From Monosporascus cannonballus (taxonomy: Eukaryota; Ascomycota; Sordariomycetes; Xylariales): a DNA stretch of 31,135 nucleotides. The notes beneath the pieces were generated by a model that was not told where the DNA came from, did not search any database, and worked only from the letters and a program-made list of their open reading frames with translations. Position numbers and translations under genes: made by a program. Within the stretch, counting starts at the first letter, position 1. The number at the start of each line of letters is the position of its first letter. Where the stretch lies: contig QJNS01000441.1 in NCBI GenBank assembly GCA_004154925.1, positions 3,829 to 34,963 of the forward strand, in the 5' to 3' direction. This document shows positions 20,901-30,793 of the stretch, in pieces.

Positions 20901-23900
20901 AAATCTCGTTTATTGAAAAATAATCGATTATAAATAATTAAACGATATTATAATCAAAAACGGATATCCCTTAACTTTTATAAATACCTTAAAGGAAAAT
21001 GCCAGCAAAGCTAAATAGTTTACCGCGCTTAATTTTCGTAACGGCTATTACCGCATCCGGATAACTAAAGAAGAAAAATGAAAAACGGCATTTAGAATAA
21101 TACATAAATTTTACGAATACAAAGTAATACCGATAAGATTTATTAATGTTTCTGCCAGTTTTTAAAATTTGGTTATAATTATTATTCGGCAATTTTTAAA
21201 TAAATTCGTATTTGTTTATTTCGATAATATCTTTATTTATTTCGAGACCCTAAAAAAGCATAAAAAGTATATAGCTTAAATGCTTAAAAGTTTAGATAAA
21301 ATAAATATTCGAATTAATTTAGCCAAAAATATATGCCATATATAGAAATTAAATTTTTAAAGATATATTTTTATTCCCGGCCAAATTTAAATTTAACGCT
21401 TTAAAATAAAAGCAATTAAGAATTGACTTATTTTTAATAAGGCGAACGTTATAGATATCCGATAAATCTTAGAATTTACGAGTTATATACATAACTTAAT
21501 TAAGAGATATAAAAATAAAATTAAGTTATTAATAAAACTTATTACTAAAGAATATGTTAGGAAAAAATTCGAACTTCTGAAAAAAGCTAAAAAAGCATTT
21601 CGAGAACTAAAGAAAATAATTATTAATCAATTTATCGTTAAAATGCCAAACTCAGACAAAAAATAACTGAAAACAGACGTTTCGGAATACGCCTTGAGTG
21701 TAGTTTTAAAATAATAAGAAAATAATAATAAATAATACCCAGTGACATATTATTTAAAAGTATTCCGAACGTAGAATTTAAATACCAGATTTACGATAAA
21801 AAAAACTATTAGCAATTATTAACGCTTTTCAAAAATAAGAATTTTTTTAACAAAATCAACGAATTTTTCGATATTTACTTTAACCACAAAAACCTTACGC
21901 GATTTATGAAAACTCAAGAATTAAATAAACGACATAAAAATAAATACTTTTTTGTCGAAATTTAACTTTAGAATATATCACATTAAAGGAAAAGAAAATA
22001 TCCAAGCGGATATCCTTAGTTGCAAAAGAGATTACGATTTCAAAGTCCCTAAAAAAATATACAAATATTATAATACAATAAGGACGGTACCGTATAATTA
22101 TATGAAATAATAAAGAAACTAATTATCGAACTTTTGATGCGGTTTCGGAATTTTTACGATATAAAAAAACGAAAAAAGGTCAAGCAGCTAAAAAGGCAAC
22201 CAAAAAAATCAGTTATTGTACTATGAGAAAATTTATGTTTCTAAAGATTAATAGGAATAATTTGTAAAGGAATTCCATAAAAACCCATTGCACGAATATT
22301 AAGAAATTTTCAAAATTACTAAACGATTACAAGAAAAGTACGATTTTCTAGAATTACGCCGTATAGTTAAAAAATAATTAAAAATTACAATATTTGTAAT
22401 AAAGTTAAAGTAGTACGCCATAAGCCTTACGGGTTATTATAACCTATTAATATTTCTAATAAAATATAGAATATTATAATTTGAGACTTTATTATTAGTT
22501 TATTTCTATTTAAGAATCTAGTTACTGAAGTCGAATACGACAGAATATGGGTAATTGTCGATAAACTTATTAAATATAGGTATTTTTTACCTTTTAAAGA
22601 AAACGTACCAGCAAAATAGTTAGTTTACGCCTTTATCAAATATTACCTTAAGAAATATAACATACCAGAAAAAATTATTTCTAATAAAAATACGTTATTT
22701 ACTTTAAAATTTAATACCAGTTTTTTTAAATAAATAAGTACCAAATTCAAATTTTTAATAACTTATTATCGTTGAACGGACGGTTAAACCGAAAAAGTAA
22801 ACCAAATCCTAGAATAATACTTCCGAAATTATGTTAATTATTAATAAAATAATTAAGTAAAGTTTTTATTATTAGTATAAATTGCTTATAATATATCTGT
22901 TAACGAAAATATAAACGTATTTCCTTATATAACTATGTATTAATACGAAGCAAAAATAAAACGACTTAAATAATCGTTTAACAAGGTACCAAAAATTAGT
23001 ATAATTGCCCTAAAAGCAAAAATATTAATAATAAAGATTAAAATAATCTAAGCCCGTTTTTAAAACGAATTATAATTTTTTTAATGACGGATAATCCAGA
23101 ATTATAATAAAAAAAGAAATAAGGGATTAATTTTAACGAAAGAAAATAAAGTTTACTTATTACACCAAAGATAAAACGCAATTTCGAAGATCTTTTAAAT
23201 TAAAATAAAAAAAACTTAGTAATAAGCTTGATTTCAAAAATTTTGCCCGTTTAAAATTAAAAAAGTTATTTCTAAAATTAATTATCGATTGTCGTTACCC
23301 AAAAACATAAAGATATACCTTATTTTCCACGTTTCTTTACTTAAATTAACACCTAAAAACGCTCTGTTAGAAATAAGCTTAAAAATCGAAAAAATGTTAA
23401 CGAATATAAAGTCGAATAAATACTGAATTTTGAAATAATTAGAAATAAAATTTAATATTTAATTAAATAGGAAAAATATATATATAAACAGATACTTGGG
23501 AATTACTTAATTATTTAACGAATACGATAAATCTAATTAAGACGTTTTACCGCCAAAATCCTAACCGACCGTTTTTAATACGGCTAAAGTTGCAAGCGAT
23601 AACGGTCCTCTACCTAAATCCAACCTTATGGCGTTCTAATCGAAAAAAACCAACGCTCCCATAATAGCGTCCATCTCAGAAACAAGCTGTACTTATTTGT
23701 AAGATAATGGATAGCTGTGAGCTGGGTGAGGTGATCTCCGACCAGTCGTAGAGCAGATTCCAAGAAGTAAGTGTATTAGATTACTTCCATCTGGCGTTTT
23801 CTACTAGCTGCCAGATGGTGGATTTATACTAGTAAGTGGGTCGGTGGCTGATCGGTGGCTGGTCGGCTACCAGCCTCATCCTTATAGGGGCTGTATTCTC

Positions 23901-24454
23901 ACATTATTCCGCTTTTATACGCCGTTATTTTTCCTCTAATATTTCTTATTTTTTTCAATTAATCCATTTTACAACCTTTTTTAAAATAATAAAAGCCTTT
24001 TTTTGCAAAATGTTTTATTAAAAACGTAAACGTTTTAACAGACCTAAAAGCTTTATTAATTTATCTTCCATTTCGCGCTGTTTTTTTTATAGATGTTTGC
24101 GCTTTTTTTTAAAATTTTTACCAGGGAATTTATATTTAATACAGTATAGGCCGAACGTTAACGACGGGTACAATAATTATAACTTAGAATATTTATTACG
24201 TAAAAATAATCGGATTCCCCAAAACGAATATAATTTGAATAAATAACGACTTTAAAACTAAATTTTTCGATAAAATTTGCACGGTTATCGTGCGTTTCGC
24301 GTTAATTTAATCGAGATTTTCTTTTTTTTTAAAAAGAAAAATACGCCCTATTATATTAAAGTTAATTGGAATACCTTTAACTTTTTCTAACAAAATAAAA
24401 TAACGATTTACGGTTCTTATTTTTGAGACAAAACTCTTTAAAAAAAGGAAATAA
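17952..24454 (+). pseudogene. Gypsy-2 gag-pol remnant
   Basis: The gag zinc knuckle at 19177-19218 reads YFNYNKKGYFKSKC. Three of the four CCHC ligands are now Tyr (TGT to TAT twice, CAT to TAT once). The protease at about 20222-20270 reads FKVIINSGVKGNFIFP, with the catalytic Asp now Asn, and YNIILEILW follows near 20457. The reverse transcriptase (about 20820-21400) has the YLDD box as YFDN at 21217-21228. RNase H (about 21600-22020) has LKTDVSEYALSVVLK and ends YHIKGKENIQADILS. The integrase (about 22100-22960) has WVIVDKLIKYRYFLPFKEN, KYNIPEKIISNKNTLF and an NISVNENINVFPY region. A chromodomain at about 23395-23520 (EYKVE, YLIK) is followed by TFYRQNPNRP. Multiple stops and frameshifts make it non-functional. 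Confidence 0.8.
23698..23903. mobile_element. Un-mutated 206-bp solo LTR inside Gypsy-2
   Basis: Starts TGTAAGATAATGGATAGC, ends GTATTCTCACA and is flanked by TTATT at 23693-23697 and TTATT at 23904-23908. GC-balanced. Contains a perfect inverted repeat CCATCTGGC / GCCAGATGG (about 23789-23820) and short tandem TCGGTGGCTG units near 23850-23870. Inserted downstream of the Gypsy-2 chromodomain. Confidence 0.85.
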
Positions 24455-24874
24455 TATTACGGGAACAGGGGTTCTTATTTTAAAAAGACCAACTTTTAAG
24501 GCCTAGCGTAAAGCTATTACGGCTAAATTCCGGAAAGGAATTTTTGCCCCAGATAAAGTGATTTAAGTAATTTAATAAATTAATTAAATTATATAAATTA
24601 CATAAATCTACGATATATTCACTTTAAAGAAATAAGATATACAAGGAATCGGTTTTTTATATAAATAATACTTATTTAATTTCGTTCTTTAGCTATTAAT
24701 CTAAGCTTTTAATTAAAAGGTAATTGTACCGTTCTTTAATTAAAGGAAGAATTTTCAAATCTCTTTAACAAACAAGACCACTGCATTATTTTTCGCCCTA
24801 TTGTTATCTACAAATCAAGACTCTTTTCGGATACTGCTCATACCTCTAGATGGATGTATAACAGGTTCGATACA
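24455..24874 (+). repeat. Gypsy-2 3' LTR
   Basis: Starts TATTACGGGAACAGGGGTTC and ends GGTTCGATACA, followed by AATAG. In contrast to the 5' LTR, its first ~150 bp are strongly mutated while the last ~150 bp (from about 24725) look almost RIP-free. Confidence 0.8.
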
Positions 24875-24879
24875 AATAG

Positions 24880-24904
24880 TTGGTTAAACAACCTAGCCGT
24901 CATA
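24880..24904 (+). repeat. Gypsy-1 3' LTR, right remnant (25 bp)
   Basis: TTGGTTAAACAACCTAGCCG followed by TCATA continues the Gypsy-1 LTR after Gypsy-2. The end of the 5' LTR (10879-10903) is the same string with mainly transition differences. It is followed at once by the Gypsy-1 target duplication AAAAG (24905-24909). Confidence 0.75.
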
Positions 24905-24909
24905 AAAAG

Positions 24910-25790
24910 TTTGCTTGTCGATAATATACCTAAAAATATAAAATGTATATTTATTTTTAACAATAATAAAAATATTAAAATCGATTACGTTATTAAATAT
25001 ATTATCGTTATTTGTAAAATGTTTTTAATTTATTCATAGGTAAATAAAATTTTATTAAAATTAGAAGCAATTAACATATTTATTACTAATGGTTTTTATA
25101 ATTCTTTTATATTTTTTACTTAAAAGCATTATTTTTAATTTAATCTTTGAAATAAATATTATTAAATATATTTATTATGTTTTTAAAGTATTAAAAAAAT
25201 TAGTAGTTATAATTTTACATGAAAATAATTATTAATAAATTTAATAAATAATATTATTACTTTTTATAAAATAATTCAAAATTACTCGAACGGAAAACAT
25301 TTAAGCTATAATATAAAAATTATTATTATTGTTATTTATTGAAATTCGTAACGTTTTTAACGTTATATTTGTTAATAATTAATTATATAACATATAATAC
25401 GTATTTTTATTTATCCTTGTAATTTTTTAAAACTAATTATCTATAAAACGTAATATTACGAATATATATTTAAGGTCTGTTTTATTTATATATATATATT
25501 AATACTGTATTAATTATAGCGGTTAAGGATAATAACAGAAATAACTAAAATAATAAATTATTTCCGTTTTCGGCGACGAGTTTTTAGTATTATTATCATA
25601 ATTTTTCATCGCGAAAAACATTAAATTTTATTACTACATTACGAAATAATAATTATGAAAATTTAAATTTACAACGTTTATAAAATATATAATAAAAAAG
25701 ACGGTTTAAAATTAAAGTAAGATTTTTAACGTAATTTATACCTTATTTAATAATAATTTTAATAATTTAAAAGTTGTTAAAATTAAAGCA
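24910..25790. repeat. AT-rich degraded sequence right of the retrotransposon nest
   Basis: Extremely AT-rich with RIP-like texture; no domain recognised. It is the continuation of the pre-insertion target left of 10562. Confidence 0.55.
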
Positions 25791-26512
25791 AGAGATTTTT
25801 AACAAATTGAATAAGTATCATTTGTCCAAACTTGCCAAGAAGATTTAGCTATTTTTAGCAGAAAAAAGTGGAAATGCTGGTTCTGAACGACACGAACGGT
25901 TTGCTGATTCTGATTCTGATTCCCCACAAGTCGGTGGTGCTGAAAGTTCCCGAACTGACCCTTAGGGGGGTTTGATTGATGAACAATCCTCATTTGGGCA
26001 ACCTGAAATCACAAAGCCCCGTATGTAACAACCGAGCCCTACTAAGCATGTCGCTACTGACTCAGACCTGTCTTCTCTGCCTCTCTCCTTCACTGTGAAT
26101 GGGAGAGTGCGCCGTAATATGGCTACCACGCCGTTCTCGTATAAGCATCAAAGCGACATGAATATCACCATGAGCCATCTAGACCTGGACAATTGGAACC
26201 AAGATTGACGTTTATTTTCCAGTGTACATATTCGTACCACAAGACTCTATGCTGTATTACTCTGACCGATTTGGCTCAAGCAACCTTTTTGAACTAGGAA
26301 CATAATCCAGTGACACGTTGCGAGCCATCCCATAAACAACCAGGGCCAGTTTCCTTTCCTTCCTTGGTACAACCTTGCACATTGTGTAACTCTCAGACTC
26401 TAGGCCCTTTGGTGTCTGCCGTAGCTTGATTCTAGTGCCAAAGGTTAGTGTGTATCTCATGGAAGTTGGCCTATGCAGTAGACCTCACCTTGTTCTTATT
26501 TGTTATGAGCTT
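25791..26512. other. Intergenic, possible exon relics
   Basis: Composition returns to GC-balanced at about 25800. A plus-strand frame at about 26026-26206 (no ATG until 26118) ends with MATTPFSYKHQSDMNITM and a further stretch to NWNQD. Another at 25861-25963 contains ERHERFADSDSDSPQVGG. Both read like disordered protein but have no recognised family, and they are not joined by an obvious intron. A minus-strand 67-codon frame at 26257-26460 is also unrecognised. I do not call a gene here. Confidence 0.35.
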
Positions 26513-27033
26513 TTAGCACGCCATGCCTTCAGCTTTGTCTTGCTGGTCCTGTCTGTTCATGCTTCGAAGTACGCCAAAGAAGAGAGCCCAGATCAACGCC
26601 ACAAGAAGGATGGCGCCGAATATCATCGCCATAGTGATTCCGATTTCCATGGTGAGGGTTATGGGGACTCCGGATACGGGATTTCGTGTTTGACGTGCGA
26701 GCTTCTGGGTTGGCGGCGGATCACAGCAGTGGCTGGGTAGCTTGGCTATCTGTGGTGAACCAGCCTGTGTCAGAATGAAGCTTGGAATCGTGAAATATGA
26801 CACAAACCTCAGGTGTTGACAGTGTCGTTCCTATCGGTCGAGTGATGAGACGATGTGAATGTCTGAGTTACTCTGACGACAGATGATTTACTGGTGGTCA
26901 AGTTGTTGGTATCAGAATAGATGATGCGGGTGTGAACATTCTGGCAAGTCATTGCTTGGGATCGAGGCTGCAAGATGAGCAGCCTGATGAGGGTAAAAGC
27001 GGATCCAGACAAAGACCCCATGTTTATACGCAT
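26513..27033 (-). CDS. Small single-pass membrane protein, two predicted exons (about 154 aa)
   Basis: No recognised family. Predicted exons are 27033-26821 and 26764-26513, joined by a 56-nt intron (26765-26820) that starts GTCAAC and ends CATTCTGACACAG. The TTCTGAC just before the acceptor fits a fungal branch site; the donor is weak. An alternative donor, GTAACT about 50 nt upstream, also keeps the frame. The product starts MRINMGSLSGSAFTLIRLLI, a weak signal-peptide-like stretch. A Thr/Ser-rich segment follows, then one strong membrane helix at about residues 113-137 (MAMIFGAILLVALIWALFF), then a short charged tail SMNRQDQQDKAEGMAC. The general plan (signal, short Ser/Thr ectodomain, one helix, short tail) resembles the larger protein at 585-1562, but there is no sequence similarity I can see. 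Exon boundaries are inference. Confidence 0.45.
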
Positions 27034-27707
27034 ATTTGCGAATTTGCTGTGCAAATGCACACGTTGTTTCCGTGGACGTGTCGTGTCTTATCTACAGCCT
27101 GTTCTCGGACAAGTGTTATCTGGTAAGGGGTGGTTTCTAGAGCACTTTAATTGATGCCACCATGTTACGCGATGATGCCAACATATATAGTAAGTTGTAT
27201 GGTGCTTTTTTCGATGCGCGACCGCACTAACAAAGGAGGACCTACTCAGGAAACGGTGGTAACCGATGTACACAATGCCGAGAAGGGCAAGCTACCAGCA
27301 TTGCCTGAGCAGGAGGGTAACATAATAGTCAAGGCAGGCGCATGCATAAGGAAGATGTATGGCTGAAGCCTGGTAATACACAATATTAACTGGGCATACT
27401 GGAATACAGAGCATGTCTTGTCTAGTAGCTCCTGAACTTCAACTGTTCCCTTATTAGAAGCATCCCGGTTGGCCCCGCTTGGCTATCACTGTCACTCGAT
27501 AGATCCGCAAAACCGAGAACCATTTCAGGCCTCTTGGGAAGCTTCCACATGTGCTTAGGAGCACTATCTGAAAGAAACCGTAGCCATTCCGGTTATCAGT
27601 AGTATACTGCCTAGGCTCTGTCCTCCCACTTCATCCTAGTGGTTACACTCTGCCTTCCAGTTAGTACTTGAATATCGACAATGCCTTCCCTGTTTTAAAG
27701 ACCGCTC
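27034..27707. other. Intergenic, no gene recognised
   Basis: GC-balanced. Short frames on both strands (for example plus 27151-27366) carry no recognisable motif. It contains the 3' flank of the coiled-coil gene and the presumed promoter of the small membrane-protein gene. Confidence 0.45.
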
Positions 27708-29230
27708 TCATAAAAAATGAGGCTTCGACATAGAGTTCCTTCTCGTCGTCTTTCTTGCCACGCGTCTGTATCTCATCTCCTCTTTTGCCGCTTTGATTTG
27801 AGATATAAGAAGCACGAATCCCTTCTCTACCCGCTCTCCAATGATGAATGCTGGCCATATGAAGTTCTTGACGTCTGATGGCTCAATCGCAGGTATTTTA
27901 TGTCCATTGGGCACCTCATTAGTAACAGGAGCGGTTCCGTTTGGTTCTGGGGACTTGTTTGCGGGAGGCCCGAGTGGCAGCCAGTACTCGTCGGTAATGT
28001 GCTCTGCGGTGTCTTCCGTGACATCGGGCATGAAAGGGTCGACCTTCGTTTTTAGCAGTCGTAGCTTCTGCCAGCATTCGACTGCGGCCTTACAAGCCTC
28101 CTCGACGCGGTCCCGGAATTCCGCCCTCTTCTGCTCCTCGAGTAGGCGACCGATGCCTGTACAAACAGCATTGACAATCTCGGCAGTCCGCTGCTTCCTG
28201 ATGCGGATCTGCTCTTCGGGTAGCACGTCAAGGAGGACACTTCGCAGGTAAGCTTCCCTGGGAGGGTCGGCTGCGGCTAAGTTGGACAACAAGCCCGAGA
28301 GCTCCCCTGCATCAGACTGCGACTCGCCTGCGTCAGACTGCAGCTCGCCGGTGTCAGATTGCAGGTACACCGGCACAAAAATGAGCCGAAAAAATCTTGA
28401 CCCCAGTGCGGCTATGCATGCTGCAATTCGCATCTGTTTCGCATCTGGGGTGTTCGAAGCAGGCAGCGGCAGCCATCCGATCTGCTTGTGGATACTCTTC
28501 CACAAGTTGTCATCATCCAGGACATTCCTAGACAGGTTCTCGCTAAAGAAGGTCCTTGCGAGGTCATGGACAGTTGTAAAGAGTCTTCCAACCTCTTTTG
28601 AGCTGTGATATGGGAGTCAGCAATATGCAGTCCGCCCCAGAAGGGTTGCTGCTGCGTAAAGACTGACATGGCCTCGTCCGAAGCAGTGTTCATCGTGCAC
28701 GAGTATTGTGACAGAGCTTTCAACTTCTCCGACATTTTTGCCATCTCGGCCTTCTTCTCCTCGAGCTCCTTACTGACCTTGTTGAGGCGGGAAGACGTTT
28801 CCTTCTGCTCGGTCTCCCTCTCCTTTACTGTGTCCTTAAGTTTGTTGATCGAATTGGTGTGGGTCTTGAGTTTCCCCTGCAACTCCGAGACCGCTTTGGC
28901 GTTTTCTTGTAGTCTTTTATCCTTCTCTGCCACCTTTGCCTTCTCGGCATGGAGCTCACCTGTGAGGGTCTTCTTTGCGTTCTCCAGCTGAGCCGACTGA
29001 GCCGACATATTCTTGGCTGCCTCAGTCTTAGAGTCGAGATCCTGCTGCAACCTGCCCACAGAGCGCGTCAGTGTCTTGATCTCCTGGGTCTGCATCTCGA
29101 TCTGTTGTTTCAGAGAGTCATTCTCCCCGTGAACTCGTCGAATTGAGTTGTATGACGGTTCAGAGGTGAGCGAATTTATGAGCTCGAATAAAGTCTTCAA
29201 ATTCTGTGTATAATCTATCTCCGATGCCAT
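27708..29230 (-). CDS. Coiled-coil protein of unknown function, two exons (485 aa)
   Basis: Exon 1 is 29230-28668 and exon 2 is 28602-27708, separated by a 65-nt intron (28603-28667) with donor GTCAGT, branch-like GCTGAC and acceptor CACAG. Splicing joins GCC-AT|C-TCA in phase and gives 1458 nt, an intact frame of 485 residues. I start at the ATG at 29230 because it sits in AAAATGG, a good context, and no ATG lies upstream in frame. Residues about 30-178 form a long heptad-rich coiled coil rich in Lys, Glu, Gln and Leu (for example KAKVAEKDKRLQENAKAVSE). After the splice site a predicted globular part begins KEVGRLFTTVHDLARTFF and includes GWLPLPASNTPDAKQMRIAA. This arrangement recalls uncharacterised coiled-coil proteins common in filamentous fungi. 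I infer a structural or scaffold role at most. Composition is normal with no sign of decay. Confidence 0.75.
28300..28362. repeat. 21-bp tandem repeat (three copies) encoding LQSDAGE-type units
   Basis: Three adjacent 21-bp units on the plus strand (for example GACTCGCCTGCGTCAGACTGC) give LQSDTGE-LQSDAGE-SQSDAGE in the coiled-coil protein. In frame, so copy changes would not break the gene. Confidence 0.75.
28603..28667 (-). other. Predicted spliceosomal intron, 65 nt
   Basis: GTCAGT donor, GCTGAC branch-like site about 14 nt before the CACAG acceptor. It removes a segment that would otherwise shift the reading frame, and restores one continuous frame. Size and signals are typical of filamentous ascomycetes. 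Confidence 0.75.
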
Positions 29231-29261
29231 TTTATTGGACAGGCTCAAAATGATCGCTATT

Positions 29262-29270
29262 GTATATATA
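29262..29270 (-). promoter_or_regulatory. TATA box of the coiled-coil gene
   Basis: TATATATA on the minus strand, 33-40 nt upstream of the ATG at 29230. This close spacing implies a very short 5' leader. Confidence 0.45.
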
Positions 29271-29479
29271 CGAGTCGCGATGCGAGTGTGGTAGTGAAAT
29301 GCGCGATGAATTCCAGAGGGCTCTCATCCCCTAAGATGACCCCCCCATCCGCGCTCCACCCCATCAACGTTCCACCCAATTTTAAAGCCATCGCCACAAC
29401 AACCTTTCTATTCAAATAACAATATCTTAACAGCCACTTTATTAATTAATTCCATATTAAGTAAACCGTATAATGATAT

Positions 29480-30793
29480 AATCCGTTTCCACCTTGTTAT
29501 TTTCGTCGCTTCCGGAAGGCTCGGTTTCCTGTTAATTTTGCCGAATAACGGTAGAACGTCCTTTCGCAAGGGCCTTCCGCCTTATTTTTACCTTTTTGAC
29601 CGAGATTATTTTTACGAAGCTTTTATTGGGTTCGGGCTGCATTTTCCCATATTTTTTAAGTTTTGTTTTTTTTAAGGGCTGCAATTATTTGCCTGTTAAA
29701 AACCTCGGTAGCAGAAAGTTTGGCGGTTTTATCGTTAAGGGCTTTGGCGAACTTGCGGAATAAGAAACGTACGGTAAAATTCCCGTAAGCTGGATTAATT
29801 TATATTAGGGTTTTTTTAATCCGAATTAATTCCTTAAATAATTTAAATATTTTAATACTTAAAATAATTATTTGGGATAAAAAGTTATATTATTTTAAGG
29901 TAAAAATTAATTTCCGGATAAATATATTTATTATCCTTTTTTTTCCCTTAACGTATTTATTATTTAATATTTTCATTTTATTAATAAAACGTAAACTTAT
30001 TATTTCCTAATTTTTTATAATATATTTTAAGATTATTATAATTTTTTGTTACGTTTTTGCGAACGTTTAAAGGAAATCGGTTTTATTTATAATTTCGGAA
30101 ACCCGCTTATAATAACGTTTACGGAATTAATAACGGTATTTCCGTTTTAAGATAACAAATATATTTATATTAAAAAGCTAAAAAACATAAAAAATATAGG
30201 CAAATAAGAAAATAATATATATCTTATTTTAAAAATATATTTACATAAATTTTTCAGTAATATGGTTTTTATGGCCGTTAATTACTAATAGCTTTTATTC
30301 GTCCGGGTTTTTGGGTTTGGTATAAGGAATAAAAATATCGCGAAATTATTTTAAGCCGATTTCGTTATTCGTTTAGCCGTTTTTTAACGTAATAAAGTAT
30401 TAGCTTTTGTATATTTTATCGTCCGAATTAAGGAATTATTATTATTATACGTTAACGCCGCTAAAAATTACGAAAAACGGTAGCAATTACCCGTTAATAT
30501 TAATATAGGCGATTATAATAATTTACTTCCTTTTAAAGGTATCTTTCAAAAAAATATTTTTCCTAAAGGTTTTTTTAAGGACGAAATGGTTTTCGCCTAT
30601 ACTTTTTATTATTCCGATTTCGTCCGCGTTAAATCGGTTTTTTTATTTAATAATTTTAACCTCCGGTAAAAAAAAGCGTCCGAATAAAACGTTAATAAAA
30701 ACCGGGAAAACGCTATTTAAACGCCTATAATTAATAAATCTGCCTTTAATAATCTTAATTCCAGGATAACGACGTAAAAATCGGGTTACTTAA
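29480..30793 (-). pseudogene. RIP-degraded pogo/Fot1-type DDE transposase, truncated
   Basis: Pogo/Fot1 elements are Tc1/mariner-superfamily DNA transposons of fungi. Reading the minus strand through stops gives, in order, RFLRRYPGIKIIKGRFINY, NRFNADEIGI (first catalytic Asp at 30622-30624), LLPFFVIFSGVNV, DDKIYKS and a GWTNNEIGL-like stretch with Trp lost. Then come FRDIFIPYTKPKNPDE and VINGHKNHITEKFM, where the second catalytic Asp is now Asn (codon at 30277-30279). A C-terminal basic tail follows near 29500-29760 (KFAKALNDKTAKLSATEVFN). The N-terminal DNA-binding part is missing because the LTR at 30794 begins just upstream. Stops arise at Trp and Gln codons, as RIP would produce. No functional frame remains. 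Confidence 0.75.

Larger units (their letters stand above)
17535..24874 (+). mobile_element. Gypsy-2: second chromodomain gypsy retrotransposon, nested in Gypsy-1
   Basis: LTRs lie at 17535-17951 and 24455-24874 (about 420 bp). Target duplication is AATAA at 17530-17534 and AATAG at 24875-24879, identical but for one G-to-A transition. A polypurine tract AAAAAAAGGAAATAA (24440-24454) precedes the 3' LTR. The internal order is gag, protease, reverse transcriptase, RNase H, integrase, chromodomain on the plus strand. Frames are destroyed by RIP-type changes. It must be younger than Gypsy-1 because it splits that element's LTR. Confidence 0.85.
10567..24904 (+). mobile_element. Gypsy-1: RIP-degraded chromodomain-bearing gypsy LTR retrotransposon, interrupted by Gypsy-2
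   Basis: The 5' LTR is 10567-10903. The 3' LTR is split into 17185-17534 and 24880-24904 by insertion of Gypsy-2. The target duplication AAAAG is present at 10562-10566 and 24905-24909. A polypurine tract (AGAAAAAAGAAAAT, 17171-17184) precedes the 3' LTR. The internal region reads in the order gag zinc knuckle, protease, reverse transcriptase, RNase H, integrase, chromodomain, all on the plus strand, which is the Ty3/gypsy chromovirus order. All frames are broken by stops consistent with RIP, so the element is dead. The LTR remnant at 24880-24904 is the same sequence as the end of the 5' LTR with only transition and a few other differences. Confidence 0.85.

Noticed and set aside
18943..21192. 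Minus-strand open frames (18943-19263, 20989-21192)
   Set aside because: Antisense shadows of the degraded Gypsy-2 gag and reverse transcriptase; the domain signatures are on the plus strand.
28412..28602. Frameshifted pseudogene interpretation of the coiled-coil gene
   Set aside because: A 65-nt GT-AG intron with a GCTGAC branch site restores a single 485-residue frame, so no lesion is needed.
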